Below, piece after piece: positions 20,015 through 28,522 of a DNA stretch of 64,000 nt. The number at the start of each line of letters is the position of its first letter. The stretch's first letter is position 1. The notes below the pieces were generated by a model. It made no database searches and had not been told where the DNA came from. It saw only the letters and a list, made by a program, of their open reading frames with translations. The position numbers and the translations under genes are program-made. The stretch is taken from assembly GCA_963848355.1 (NCBI GenBank), contig CAWKDG010000002.1, positions 248,001 to 312,000 of the forward strand. Direction: 5' to 3'. Source of the stretch: CAWKDG01 sp963848355. Its GTDB lineage: Bacteria; Actinomycetota; Acidimicrobiia; Acidimicrobiales; UBA8190.

Positions 20015-21559
20015 CTAGACGACGGTGACGAGGGTGCCGTAGGTGAGATAAGGCCAGACGAAGGCGGCCGCCGCGTAGGGCAGCTCCACGCATCCGAGGC
20101 TCTGAGGACTGCCGTAGGTGGCACGGGCGATGTAATGGACGGCATCGCTTCCGTGGAAGTACGCCACCCACTGCACGGGATCGGCGTAGGACGCCCCGTC
20201 GGGGTCCGTTCCCGTCATGATCTGGGCCCGGAGGCGCTCGTAGACGGGCCATGTCCCCAGCGGCGTGGCCGCCCCGGCACCCCCGGTGTTGGCCGGCGAG
20301 ACGTCGATGACGGCGCCGTCGTGCCACACGGTCAGCGTCTCGGGGAGGTTCTCATTGGCCAGGGCGTAGGTGTATCCGTCGGGGTTGGCGCCGGCCGACG
20401 GATCGGCCGCCGCCGCCTCGAGGGCGGCCGTCTCGGTGGGCGAGATGTTGCCGTCGAGGGGGAGCCCGACGTGGGCTTCGAAGGCGGTGACGGCCCCTCG
20501 CGTGACGACGGTGTCCTGACCCGGGATCCACTGTGCCTTCAGGGTCGGTGGATCCGACGACCAGCGCCAGACGAACCCGGCCGGTGTCCACTCGAGCGGG
20601 AGATACCCGAGGATGGCGAGCAGCTGTTGTTGGCCGAGGACGCTCGACGCCGGTGCCGTCTGGCTGTAGGCCACCCAGTAGCCCTCCGGGCCGGCCGACA
20701 TGGCGACGGCCGGAGCTTCGACCGATCCCCCGGTCCCCGAACCGACGAAGGGGGCGTCGCCGAAGGAGAAGATGCCGCCGTCGGAGGCGACGGTCCAGTA
20801 GCCGCCGCCGTCGGGCGTGGCCGCCATGCCCACCATGGGCTCGTCGAGAACATGGCCGCCCATCGACCCGTGGAAGACGGCGTCGCCGAAGGAGAAGATG
20901 CCGCCGTCGGAGGCGACGCTCCAGTAGCCGCCGCCGTCGGGCGTGGCCGCCATGCCCACCATGGGCTCGTCGAGAACATGGCCGCCCATCGACCCGTGGA
21001 AGACGGCGTCGCCGAAGGAGAAGATGCCGCCGTCGGAGGCCACCAGCCAGTAGCCACCGCCGTCGGCGGTGGCGGCCATGCCCACCACCGGGGCGGCCAG
21101 GACGTGTCCGCCCATCGACCCGTGGAAGACGGCGTCGCCGAAGGCGAAGATCCCGCCGTCGGAGGCCACCAGCCAGTAGCCGTGCCCGTCATGGGTGGCC
21201 GCCATGCCCACGATCGGGGCGGTGAGCGCCGTCCCCACCAGCGATCCGTAGGCGAGGGCGTCACCCTCGGCCGTCACGGCGCCGGCCGAGCTCACCGTCC
21301 AGTACCCCCCACCGTCGGGGGTGGAGGCGATGCCGGCGACGGGACCGGCGGGGCGGGCACCGCTGGCCACGGCAGCGGCGGCGCCGAATCCGAGTACGGC
21401 GTTCGGTCCGGGCGGCGGTGTCGATGCGCCGGCGGTGGCCGCGTCGGCCCACCCGAACACGCCGACGGCGAGCGCCACCACCGGAACGACGAGAGCGACG
21501 CGCACCGCATGGACTGACCGACGCCGGTGGTTCCGGCGCAAAGGTTGACCACTCATCAT
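20015..21559 (-). CDS. Secreted L,D-transpeptidase (YkuD) with 42-residue GYW/GGIF repeats
   Basis: About 514 residues. A basic N-terminus and hydrophobic segment (VALVVPVVALAVGVFGWA) form a signal peptide. Residues about 70-285 hold roughly five tandem 42-residue repeats of the type GMAATPDGGGYWxVASDGGIFSFGDA. A peptidoglycan-binding-like helical segment (LGQQQLLAILGYLP) follows. The C-terminus is a YkuD domain: HYIARATYGSPQSLGCVELP contains the His and the Ser-x-Gly-Cys core. It would make 3-3 cross-links in peptidoglycan. ATG 21559 is favoured because GGAGAG lies 5 bases upstream. Similar repeat proteins are common in Acidimicrobiia. Confidence 0.85.
   Translation of the reverse strand: MMSGQPLRRNHRRRSVHAVRVALVVPVVALAVGVFGWADAATAGASTPPPGPNAVLGFGAAAAVASGARPAGPVAGIASTPDGGGYWTVSSAGAVTAEGDALAYGSLVGTALTAPIVGMAATHDGHGYWLVASDGGIFAFGDAVFHGSMGGHVLAAPVVGMAATADGGGYWLVASDGGIFSFGDAVFHGSMGGHVLDEPMVGMAATPDGGGYWSVASDGGIFSFGDAVFHGSMGGHVLDEPMVGMAATPDGGGYWTVASDGGIFSFGDAPFVGSGTGGSVEAPAVAMSAGPEGYWVAYSQTAPASSVLGQQQLLAILGYLPLEWTPAGFVWRWSSDPPTLKAQWIPGQDTVVTRGAVTAFEAHVGLPLDGNISPTETAALEAAAADPSAGANPDGYTYALANENLPETLTVWHDGAVIDVSPANTGGAGAATPLGTWPVYERLRAQIMTGTDPDGASYADPVQWVAYFHGSDAVHYIARATYGSPQSLGCVELPYAAAAFVWPYLTYGTLVTVV
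20756..21260. repeat. 126-bp direct repeats inside the L,D-transpeptidase gene
   Basis: The block beginning GTCGCCGAAGG recurs at 20756, 20882, 21008 and 21134, exactly 126 bases (42 codons) apart. The units at 20756-20881 and 20882-21007 are almost identical at DNA level, while the outer ones have diverged. Recent duplication of repeat units is the simplest explanation. Confidence 0.85.
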
Positions 21560-21799
21560 GTGCTCTCCGCGTCTGTCGGTCGACCGGGGCCTGTGCGCAG
21601 TGGACGATAGCCCCGCGCGTCGTCGCCGCAGGCGCGTGGAGCGGACCTTTTTTCGCCGCCATCGTTTTCGGGGCCATCGAGCTCTCGGAGCCGTCGACCG
21701 GTCATGGGCCATCGGCGGTGGGCGCCGAACCCGGACCTCAAGGTCTGGTCGAGGGTGAGGTCGGTGCCTGGACCGTCAGCGGTCGTATCGTGTGCAGCC

Positions 21800-22654
21800 A
21801 TGACCACGCACGACCGCCCGGTGGCGTTCGTCACCGGAGCAAGCCGGGGGATCGGCCGGTGCGCGGCCATCGCGCTGGCCCGGGCCGGGTGCGACGTCGT
21901 GATCAGCGCGCGCACGGTCCATGAAGGTGAGGGGCGGGCCGTCGTGGCCACGGGGTCGGTGACCCTCCCGGGCAGTCTCGACACGACGGCGGACGAGATC
22001 ACGGCCACCGGAGCGCGCGCCCACGCCGTGGCCATGGACCTCTTGGACCGCGCCTCGGTCGAGCGGGCCGCCGTCGCCGCCACCGGGATCTGGGGTCGTC
22101 TCGACATCCTGGTGAACAACGCCATCTATCAGGGCCCGGGGCCGATGGAGCGCGTGGGCGACCTCTCGATCGACGACGCCGAGGCGACGATCCGCGCCGA
22201 CTACCTCCATGCTCTTCTACTCCTCCAGCGAGTGCTGCCGGCGATGCTCGCCGGCGGCGGCGGATCGGTCATCACCATGAGCTCGGGAACGGCCCACCTC
22301 GATCCCCCCGCGCCGGTCGGAAAAGGGGGATGGGGCGTCGCCTACGCCGCGGCCAAGGCGGCGGTGACGCGCATCGTGCCCGTTCTCCACGCGGAACACG
22401 CCGGCGACGGGATCCGGGCCTTCAACGTCGACCCCGGTTTCGTCGTGAACGAGAGGATGCGGGCCACCGCCGGCGCGGAGCAGTTCACCGACGCCGGATT
22501 CCGCGGCGTGCCCCCGGAGGTTCCCGGTGCCGTCGTCGCCTGGCTGGCCACCCACCCGGCCGCCGACCGCTACGCCGGCACCCTCGTCCACGCCCAGAAG
22601 CTGTGTCGCGAGCTCGGACTCGTTCCCGGCTGGCCGGCCCCGGCGGGGCGGTAG
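21800..22654 (+). CDS. SDR-family oxidoreductase
   Basis: A 284-residue classical short-chain dehydrogenase: TGASRGIG cofactor motif near residue 11, NNAIYQG, a serine in ITMSSGTA, and catalytic Tyr/Lys in YAAAKAA. An insertion after ISARTVHEGEG, common in actinobacterial members, lies between strand 2 and the DLLD segment. ATG 21800 directly precedes the Rossmann fold and is preferred to in-frame starts further upstream. Reaction: NAD(P)-dependent oxidation or reduction of an unidentified alcohol. It converges on the copper amine oxidase gene. Confidence 0.87.
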   Translation: MTTHDRPVAFVTGASRGIGRCAAIALARAGCDVVISARTVHEGEGRAVVATGSVTLPGSLDTTADEITATGARAHAVAMDLLDRASVERAAVAATGIWGRLDILVNNAIYQGPGPMERVGDLSIDDAEATIRADYLHALLLLQRVLPAMLAGGGGSVITMSSGTAHLDPPAPVGKGGWGVAYAAAKAAVTRIVPVLHAEHAGDGIRAFNVDPGFVVNERMRATAGAEQFTDAGFRGVPPEVPGAVVAWLATHPAADRYAGTLVHAQKLCRELGLVPGWPAPAGR

Positions 22655-22688
22655 ACGGAGAGCCGCTCTACTCGTGTGACAGGAGGCT

Positions 22689-24611
22689 CTACTCGGTGTG
22701 ACAGGCGGCGGCCGACGTCGGCGGCACGTCGAGAGCGGGATTGCGGGGGAAGAAGCCCACCGGCGCCAAGGAGAAGCCCGTGTACTCCACCGGCATGACG
22801 GGCCAGTCCTCGGGCCGGGGGATGTGCGTGACCCCGAACGTGTACCAGAGGACGATGTCCTCGTCGACGATCGAACGGTCGCGCGCCGTCCACAGCGGGA
22901 GTCCGTCGCCGCCGCGGTGCTGGTTGGGGTAGTCGCCTCCGGCCCGGCGCTCGTCGGGGGCGAACGGGGTGACCCAGAGATTGCGCGTCGTGAAGGCGGC
23001 ACGCCGCCCCACGCTCGAGTCCTCGGCGGCCAGAAGGGTCGGGGTCGACCCCGGTACCAGCTTGTAGGCGACCGGTTCACCGAGGCGGTTGACCGAGTCG
23101 TTGTTGACCACCTTCCAGCACCGGCTGCGCGCCGGGTCCACCACACGACGGGCCTCCTGCTCGGTCCGCAACAGGGTGGCCACCGATTCGAAGGCGTTGG
23201 ACCAGGGGTTGTCCGGTCCCGGGGCGACGGGCCGGGCCTCCATCTCGTAGACGGAGTTGGCGGGCCCGTCCACCTCCATGTCGAGACGCATGTTGAAGAG
23301 GTGCTGATGGAAGGGGGCGGCGAGCTGGGGCGCCACCATGTTGGCGAAGCGCGGCCGGACACCGGGGGCCACGGCCATGGTGGACAGGATCCCCGTCATC
23401 TTGACCTCGAACTGGATGGACCCGTCGAGGTAGAAGTACCAGAAGAAGCCGTACTCGTAGTTGCCCACGGTGGCGATCGAGCTCACGACCAACCGCCGCG
23501 AGCGCCGCACCTCGGTTCGCCCCGAACGGGGATCGCTGTGTTTCCACAGGATCCCGTAGTCCTCCTCATGCAGACAGATGGCGTTGGGGATCGTGTAGGG
23601 CTTTCCTTGCTCGGTGGTGAACACGGCGTCGAAGTAGTGGATGACTCCGAGGCAGTCGCACCCGAGAGCCAGTGAATTGACCATCCGGCCCAGGCCCCAC
23701 TCACCGGCGTCGAAGGCGTTCTTCCACCCGTGCATGGGACCGGGATCCCCGTAGGGGACGACCATCTCGCTGACCGCCGCCCGGTAGATGATGCTGCGCA
23801 CCCGCCCGTCGTCCTCGTATCCGACGTCGTGCAGGACGAGACCCTCGACGGGATCCATGGTCACGCGCAGCGACCAGCGCTGCCACTGCACCAGATTGCC
23901 GTCGACGACCCAGCTCGGCCCCTCGGGCTGGGAGATCTCGAGCGGCTTGAGATCGTGGCGCAACGGACCGTTGTCCTCGGGGTAGTAGCTGCCCCTCTCG
24001 GGCGGCAGCGGCACCACGCCGGTGTCCAAGATCTCGAGAACCTCGCCCCGGGCCATGTCCACGAAACCGATGACACCCTCCACGGGCCGGGCGTACCCGT
24101 TGTCGTCGGGCGTCTCGCGGACATAGCAGAGGCAGCGGCAGATCCGGCGACCCGTTTCGTGGGCGAGGTCGAAAGACCCCGCCGGCCACGGGTCGATCTG
24201 CACGCTGTCGAGATCGTCGATGCCGCGCCGGCGCATGGCGGCCTGCCACTCGGGGTTCTCCTTCAGGGCCAAGATGGCGAGCAGCGACTCCTCGAAGAGC
24301 AGTCCCGGACGCATCCCTTCCACCTCGACGAACGAGCGCAGCTCACCAGCGGTCACCGACACGACGATCTCGATCACGTCGGCCTCGGGGCCGGCCACGA
24401 CGACGAGGCGCACCAGTCGGTCGACGGCGTCCCCGGGGGCGAACCCCCGGACGGCGCTCTTGGGCGGCTCCTCCAGACCCACGTAGGCGAAGCGCCAGTC
24501 GTCGGACCAGCGGCTGTCCCCGTGGACGACGGCCACGGCCGCCGTGATCTCCTCGGGCGTGAGCGCGGCCAACGGATGACCGGTACTCGTCCCCGTCACA
24601 GACACTGTCAC
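22689..24611 (-). CDS. Copper-containing primary amine oxidase
   Basis: About 640 residues. It has the N-terminal domain (LAALTPEEI) and the catalytic domain. The tyrosine converted to topaquinone is in VGNYEYGF, copper ligands are the HxH of HQHLFNMRLD and the histidine in GVTHIPRPEDWP, and the catalytic aspartate is in YFDAVF. The enzyme oxidises primary amines to aldehydes with release of ammonia and hydrogen peroxide. GTG 24611 is chosen because AGGGGAG lies 5 bases upstream. No signal peptide is seen, so a cytoplasmic enzyme is likely. A Gfo/Idh/MocA gene diverges 54 bases away and may share control. Confidence 0.92.
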   Translation of the reverse strand: MTVSVTGTSTGHPLAALTPEEITAAVAVVHGDSRWSDDWRFAYVGLEEPPKSAVRGFAPGDAVDRLVRLVVVAGPEADVIEIVVSVTAGELRSFVEVEGMRPGLLFEESLLAILALKENPEWQAAMRRRGIDDLDSVQIDPWPAGSFDLAHETGRRICRCLCYVRETPDDNGYARPVEGVIGFVDMARGEVLEILDTGVVPLPPERGSYYPEDNGPLRHDLKPLEISQPEGPSWVVDGNLVQWQRWSLRVTMDPVEGLVLHDVGYEDDGRVRSIIYRAAVSEMVVPYGDPGPMHGWKNAFDAGEWGLGRMVNSLALGCDCLGVIHYFDAVFTTEQGKPYTIPNAICLHEEDYGILWKHSDPRSGRTEVRRSRRLVVSSIATVGNYEYGFFWYFYLDGSIQFEVKMTGILSTMAVAPGVRPRFANMVAPQLAAPFHQHLFNMRLDMEVDGPANSVYEMEARPVAPGPDNPWSNAFESVATLLRTEQEARRVVDPARSRCWKVVNNDSVNRLGEPVAYKLVPGSTPTLLAAEDSSVGRRAAFTTRNLWVTPFAPDERRAGGDYPNQHRGGDGLPLWTARDRSIVDEDIVLWYTFGVTHIPRPEDWPVMPVEYTGFSLAPVGFFPRNPALDVPPTSAAACHTE

Positions 24612-24664
24612 CGCAACTCCCCTCGTCCGGCGTCCGGCGTCCCTTATCCCGGGGACCATCTACC

Positions 24665-25789
24665 ATGACGCCCATGTCAGGCCCAAGAGATCGTATTCGT
24701 CTCGGCGTCATCGGCGCCGGAAACATCGCCGAGATGAACGTGGCCGGCTACCTCGAGCACGACCGGTGCGATGTCGTCGCCGTCTGCGACACCGACAAGG
24801 AGCTGGCCCAGGCGGCGGCGACCTCCTGGGGGGCGCCCCTGGTGTTCACCGATCTCGGCGACCTGCTCGCCGATCCCGACATCGATGCCGTCGAGATCCT
24901 CACCCCCACACACCTCCACTACGACCACGTCCTCGCCGCGGTGGCGGCGGGCAAACACGTTTCTTGCCAGAAGCCCCTGTCGAACACCGTGGAACAGTCC
25001 TGGGAGATGGCGGCAGCGGCCGAGGCGGCCGGCGTCACCCTCCGCGTGAGCGAGTGCTTCTACCACTACCCCCCGCTCGAGAGGGCCAAGAAGCTGATCG
25101 CCGATGGCGCCATCGGCCACCCCACCAACGTCCGCATCAGGACGGTGGTGGGCCAGACCGACTCGGCCTTCCAGGCCGGGCTTCGGGCCGGCGGCTACGT
25201 CTGGCGCCTCAACAACCTGAGCCCGGGGGGCCACCTCTTCGATGACATGGTCCACAAGTACGCCATGGCCCTGTGGCTGTTCGACCAGGACATCGTGTCG
25301 GTCCAGGCCGTCGTGCGCCGACGCGACCTCTTCTTCGAGCCCCTCGCCGCCATCTTCGAATACGAGGACGAGACGCTGCTCGGCTCCATGGAGGTGAGCT
25401 ACGCGCCGAAGATGTGGATGCGCAGCGCCTACTACGGGGCCGACGAGTTCCTCGAGGTCCAAGGCGACGAGGGCTTCCTCTGGGTCACCCGCTGCACCGG
25501 GGAGATGCTCGACCTGGCGCCCGTCATGGTCTACCGCGGCGACGAGGGCGAGTACTCGATGACCGGCTACAGCAACATGGACGCCGACTGGGGAACGGGC
25601 TTCAAGCGCTCGTCGGCCCATTTCATCGACTCTCTCCTGGCCGGCACGCCGGCCGACATGTCGGCGGCGCAGGCGGCCAAGGTCCTCCAGCTGTGCTTCG
25701 CCGTCTACCAGGCGGGCAACACCCGCCTGCCGGTGGACCCCCGCACCATCACCGGCTCGGTGACCCCGACCGGCTGGGCCGAGTGGTGA
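24665..25789 (+). CDS. Gfo/Idh/MocA family oxidoreductase
   Basis: A 374-residue NAD(P)-dependent dehydrogenase. The Rossmann start is LGVIGAGNIAEMNVAGY; the family motif is AGKHVSCQKPLS (usual E-K-P here as Q-K-P), with TPTHLHYDH before it. The C-terminal alpha/beta domain follows and contains YVWRLNNLSPGGHLFDDMVHKY, where the catalytic region lies. ATG 24665 or 24674 may be used. Such enzymes oxidise sugars, cyclitols or related compounds; the glutamine replacing the usual glutamate is a small departure. It is divergent from the amine oxidase gene. Confidence 0.87.
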   Translation: MTPMSGPRDRIRLGVIGAGNIAEMNVAGYLEHDRCDVVAVCDTDKELAQAAATSWGAPLVFTDLGDLLADPDIDAVEILTPTHLHYDHVLAAVAAGKHVSCQKPLSNTVEQSWEMAAAAEAAGVTLRVSECFYHYPPLERAKKLIADGAIGHPTNVRIRTVVGQTDSAFQAGLRAGGYVWRLNNLSPGGHLFDDMVHKYAMALWLFDQDIVSVQAVVRRRDLFFEPLAAIFEYEDETLLGSMEVSYAPKMWMRSAYYGADEFLEVQGDEGFLWVTRCTGEMLDLAPVMVYRGDEGEYSMTGYSNMDADWGTGFKRSSAHFIDSLLAGTPADMSAAQAAKVLQLCFAVYQAGNTRLPVDPRTITGSVTPTGWAEW

Positions 25790-25807
25790 GTCCCGGTGCC
25801 GGCGTCC

Positions 25808-26212
25808 TCAGGGCCACGACCGCCATCGGGTGATCTCGACGGCGATGACCGGTCCCGGTGGGGGCGACGCCCGGTACTGGCGGTACTTCCGGGCCAGGGC
25901 GGCGAGGGCGGCAGCACGACGGGGACCCGACGCATGGACGCGGGCGGTGCCGTCGACCCGCACCCACCAGAGGTCGGCCCAGTCCTCGTCGTAGTGGTCG
26001 ACGAGGACGGCGGCCTCGCCGTGCGCCTCGACGTTGTCGAGGCGGCGCAGCGCCGTCGTCGATTTGGGCTTGGCGTCCACGGCCGTGAAGATCCATCCCC
26101 CGTCGAGGGCGAAGCAGCAGGGCACGATGTGGGGTCGGCCTTCGGGCGTCACGGTGGCCAGATGCCCGACCGGCGCATCGGCCACCCGGCGGCGGGCCGT
26201 CTCGGCGTCCAC
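25808..26212 (-). CDS. PPOX-class F420-dependent oxidoreductase-like protein
   Basis: A 134-residue split-beta-barrel protein with the pattern of the Rv0121c-type PPOX group: RRRVADAPVGHLATVTPEGRPH, then VDAKPKS.ALRRLDNV and VDHYDEDWADLWWVRVDG. Family members bind F420 or flavin and reduce small molecules. The start is GTG 26212, just before the conserved segment. It converges on the Gfo/Idh/MocA gene with an 18-base gap and diverges from the rhodanese leader region. Confidence 0.85.
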   Translation of the reverse strand: MDAETARRRVADAPVGHLATVTPEGRPHIVPCCFALDGGWIFTAVDAKPKSTTALRRLDNVEAHGEAAVLVDHYDEDWADLWWVRVDGTARVHASGPRRAAALAALARKYRQYRASPPPGPVIAVEITRWRSWP

Positions 26213-26265
26213 ACCCAGGGAGGGTAGCCAGTGTCTCTGGACCAGCCATTCTCTATAAATCGGAC

Positions 26266-26294
26266 TTGTTTAATCATCTTTATTGGTTTAGGAT
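26266..26294 (+). promoter_or_regulatory. Promoter upstream of the rhodanese leader
   Basis: TTGTTT (26266-26271), 17 bases, then TAGGAT (26289-26294) in an AT-rich island. The -10 fits TANNNT and is 6 bases from ATG 26301, the spacing of leaderless actinobacterial transcripts, so a short leader peptide could be read from the first base of the RNA. Its -10 overlaps the outer arm of the structured element at 26291-26407, so promoter and full RNA fold cannot both be right as drawn. Confidence 0.5.
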
Positions 26295-26407
26295 GCCCTG
26301 ATGGTGATCGACGCCCCGGGGCCTGGCCCGGAGTCGCCACCCCTCGGCAACCATCGTCCCGGGAACACCCCCCGCCGGGACGATGGTTGCCACCCCTATC
26401 GGCATCC
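26291..26407 (+). ncRNA. Highly structured leader (three-stem candidate cis-regulatory RNA)
   Basis: Three nested or adjacent stems can be read by eye. P1 is GGATGCC (26291-26297) with GGCATCC (26401-26407), extended after a 2-base bulge by GATGG/CTATC. P2 is CGAC/GTCG enclosing CCGGG/CCCGG (26309-26336). P3 is a perfect 17-bp stem, GGCAACCATCGTCCCGG (26346-26362) with its complement at 26375-26391 around a 12-base loop. No U-tract follows, so it is not a canonical terminator. It lies directly before the rhodanese gene and may control it by attenuation or start-site occlusion. No known riboswitch class could be matched. Confidence 0.45.
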
Positions 26408-26432
26408 CTCTCGGCCCTCGCCGACCGGCTGA
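26301..26432 (+). CDS. Possible leader peptide (43 residues) upstream of rhodanese
   Basis: ATG 26301 to TGA 26430-26432 encodes a Pro/Gly/Arg/His-rich peptide with a single cysteine (DDGCHPYRH). It starts 6 bases after a TANNNT -10 hexamer and spans the 17-bp hairpin, ending 16 bases before the preferred rhodanese start. Leaderless short ORFs upstream of sulfur-metabolism genes are known in mycobacteria, where cysteine codons control attenuation. Here only one cysteine codon is present, and the composition could equally be chance in GC-rich DNA. Confidence 0.25.
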   Translation: MVIDAPGPGPESPPLGNHRPGNTPRRDDGCHPYRHPSRPSPTG

Positions 26433-26448
26433 GGCCGCCGGTCACCCC

Positions 26449-26859
26449 GTGACCTCGACCGACGACCTCCTGGAGTCGGCCCGCCGGCGGATCACCAGGG
26501 TGACCCCGGCCGACCTCGACGCCGTGGCCGCCGGCGGTGGGCTGATCGTCGACATCCGCCCCGCCGAGCAGCGCCGGCGCGAGGGCGATCTCGACGGCGC
26601 CATCGTGGTGGAGCGCAACGTCCTCGAGTGGCGGCTCGACCCCAGTGGCAGCCATCGCCTTCCCGAAGTCCGGGACCACGACCAGCAGATCGTCGTCGTC
26701 TGCTCCGCCGGCTACGCCTCGAGCCTGGCGGCGGCCTCACTCGTCGACCTCGGGTTCACCGGCGCCGGCGACCTCGACGGGGGCTACCTGGCGTGGGCCC
26801 GGTGGGTGGGACGCCCGACGCCGCCGGACGCCGATCCCGCCGGTGCCACCGCGCTCTGA
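26449..26859 (+). CDS. Rhodanese-like sulfurtransferase
   Basis: A single rhodanese domain of 136 residues: LESARRRITRVTPADLDAV, LIVDIRPAEQRRREGD, VVERNVLEWRLDP, and an active-site loop CSAGYASS with the persulfide cysteine. This version resembles the actinobacterial rhodanese often associated with cysteine dioxygenase, but no such gene is adjacent here. GTG 26449 is preferred because homologues begin about there. ATG 26383 is in frame but lies within the 3' arm of the leader hairpin, so it would be blocked when the hairpin forms. Role: transfer of sulfane sulfur to an unidentified acceptor. Confidence 0.8.
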   Translation: MTSTDDLLESARRRITRVTPADLDAVAAGGGLIVDIRPAEQRRREGDLDGAIVVERNVLEWRLDPSGSHRLPEVRDHDQQIVVVCSAGYASSLAAASLVDLGFTGAGDLDGGYLAWARWVGRPTPPDADPAGATAL

Positions 26860-26908
26860 CTAGCGTCAGCCCGGTCACAGTCGATGCGGACACAGGCGAT
26901 CGGTTGCC

Positions 26909-28522
26909 TCAGTCGGTGCACACCGTCCCCGCCGGCGGGAGCGTGCCCGACACCAGATAGGCCTGGTCGATGGCGCGGATGCACGGGCTGTAGAAGTAGG
27001 CGACGTGGTTCACCCCTTGCCACGTCACCAGCTCTCCGTGCTGGAGCTCGTGGGCCAGGGCCACCGCCCACGCGTACGGCGTGGCCGGGTCACCCGTCGT
27101 CCCCGTGACGAGGATCGGGGGAGCGCCGGGGGCGGAGATCGGCGCCGGTGTCCTCGTGGGCCGGTCGGGCCACACGGCGCACTGCAGCAGCCCCCAGGCG
27201 AGAACGGGACCGAAGACGGGTGCCTTCGCCGCCGCCGTCGCCGCCAACGCCGGGTACGTCGACGGATCACGCGACACCGGGTGATCGAGGCAGTTGACGG
27301 CGTTGTTGGCGTCTCCCCCGTTGGTCGAGCCGCCGCTGGCGTAACTGGTCGACAGGCTGATCAGGTCGGTCCCGCTCCCGGCCGACGCCTGGGCCAGGGC
27401 ATCGCCGAGCGACGGCCACGACGAGCGGGAGTACAGGTCGTCGAGGAGCGCGTCGTAGAACTCCCCCGGTCCGGCCGTCGCTCCCCCGGCGCCGGGAAGC
27501 GGCTTCGACCCACTGGCGTCGATGAGCGCCAGGAGGGCGGCAGTCGGGTCGCCCGTTGTCGCCCACGGGCACGAGGACGACGACGCGCACCACGTGAAGA
27601 AGTCGTCGAGGACACCTTCGAAGCCCTCGGCCTGGTCGATGATCATCTGGCCGGTCCCGAGGGCCGGGTCGATGGCGCCGTCGAGCACCATGGCCCGGAC
27701 ATGGCTCGGGTACAGCTCGGCGTACTCGGCCCCGAGGAGCGTCCCGTACGAGTGACCGATGAAGGTCAGCTTGGCGTCGCCCAGGGCGGCGCGGATCCGG
27801 TCCAGATCCTGGGCCGCGTCCACCGTGCCCACGAACGGCAGGATGCGGGCGCTGTACTTCTCGCAGGCCTCGGCGTAGTCCCTGTCCCCCGCCAACAGGG
27901 CGCGCTGCGCGGCGGCGGTGGCCGGGACGGGGTCGGGCAGCGGCTCGGCCACCGGCGTCGTCGTGGATGTCGCCGTCGATGTCGGGGTCGTCGTCGGGGT
28001 TGTCGACGTGGGTGTCGTCGTGGTCGGTTCGCACTCCACCGGGTCGCTGCGCTCGACCCCGCGCGGGTCGAAGGACACGATGTCGAAGCGGTCGAGCAGC
28101 TCCGGGGTGAGGACGCTCAACTCGTTCGGGAGGTCGTCGATCCCCGACGTCCCCGGTCCCCCGGGGTTGATCACGAGGGAGCCGATCCGCTGCGACGGGT
28201 CGGCCGCCGGACGGCGCTCGACGGCGATCCTGATCGTCGGGCCGTCGGGCCGGCTGTAGTCGAGGGGCACGCTGACCGATCCGCACTGCAGATCGTCGCC
28301 GCACGCCGACCACGCGATCGGCGCCACGGCACCGGTGGGGGCGAGCGTCGACGTCGTCGACGTCGTCGACGTCGACGTCGACGTCGAGGTCGCCTCGGGC
28401 TTCGTCGTCGCCGGTGACGACTGACGTCCTGCCGGCGCGCACCCCGACACCACCAGAACCGAGGCCGTGACCACGAGGACCGCCAGCCGACCCGGGCCGT
28501 CGTGTCGGGCGCCGAGCTCCAC
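26909..28522 (-). CDS. Alpha/beta-hydrolase lipoprotein, TAP-like (tripeptidyl aminopeptidase family)
   Basis: About 537 residues. GTG 28522 gives a signal peptide ending VVSGC (lipobox), then a Ser/Thr repeat linker. The hydrolase core shows NPGGPGTSG (oxyanion region), FDPRGVERSDP, the nucleophile in GHSYGT, and a TAP-like C-terminal domain with PILVTGTTGDPATPY and the histidine of GVNHVAYF. Two low-complexity Thr/Ser/Pro stretches stand out: the linker after the lipobox and another inserted after VECEP inside the hydrolase. It is probably an exported exopeptidase or esterase that could supply peptides to importers. A Fpg/Nei gene diverges from it. Confidence 0.85.
   Translation of the reverse strand: MELGARHDGPGRLAVLVVTASVLVVSGCAPAGRQSSPATTKPEATSTSTSTSTTSTTSTLAPTGAVAPIAWSACGDDLQCGSVSVPLDYSRPDGPTIRIAVERRPAADPSQRIGSLVINPGGPGTSGIDDLPNELSVLTPELLDRFDIVSFDPRGVERSDPVECEPTTTTPTSTTPTTTPTSTATSTTTPVAEPLPDPVPATAAAQRALLAGDRDYAEACEKYSARILPFVGTVDAAQDLDRIRAALGDAKLTFIGHSYGTLLGAEYAELYPSHVRAMVLDGAIDPALGTGQMIIDQAEGFEGVLDDFFTWCASSSSCPWATTGDPTAALLALIDASGSKPLPGAGGATAGPGEFYDALLDDLYSRSSWPSLGDALAQASAGSGTDLISLSTSYASGGSTNGGDANNAVNCLDHPVSRDPSTYPALAATAAAKAPVFGPVLAWGLLQCAVWPDRPTRTPAPISAPGAPPILVTGTTGDPATPYAWAVALAHELQHGELVTWQGVNHVAYFYSPCIRAIDQAYLVSGTLPPAGTVCTD
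28345..28392. repeat. GTCGAC-type simple repeat encoding a Ser/Thr linker
   Basis: Runs of GTCGAC and GTCGTC hexamers form a near-perfect short tandem repeat coding for Ser-Thr dipeptides in the linker behind the lipobox of the TAP-like hydrolase. A second, less regular GTCGTCG-rich stretch at about 27958-28027 encodes the Thr-rich insertion of the same protein. Both could vary in length between strains. Confidence 0.75.

Noticed and set aside
26291..26407. SAM riboswitch (S-box or SAM-IV) reading of the rhodanese leader
   Set aside because: CTGGCCC and CGGCAACC resemble S-box conserved words, but here GGCAACC pairs completely with GGTTGCC, leaving no asymmetric loop for ligand binding, and the kink-turn sequence is missing.
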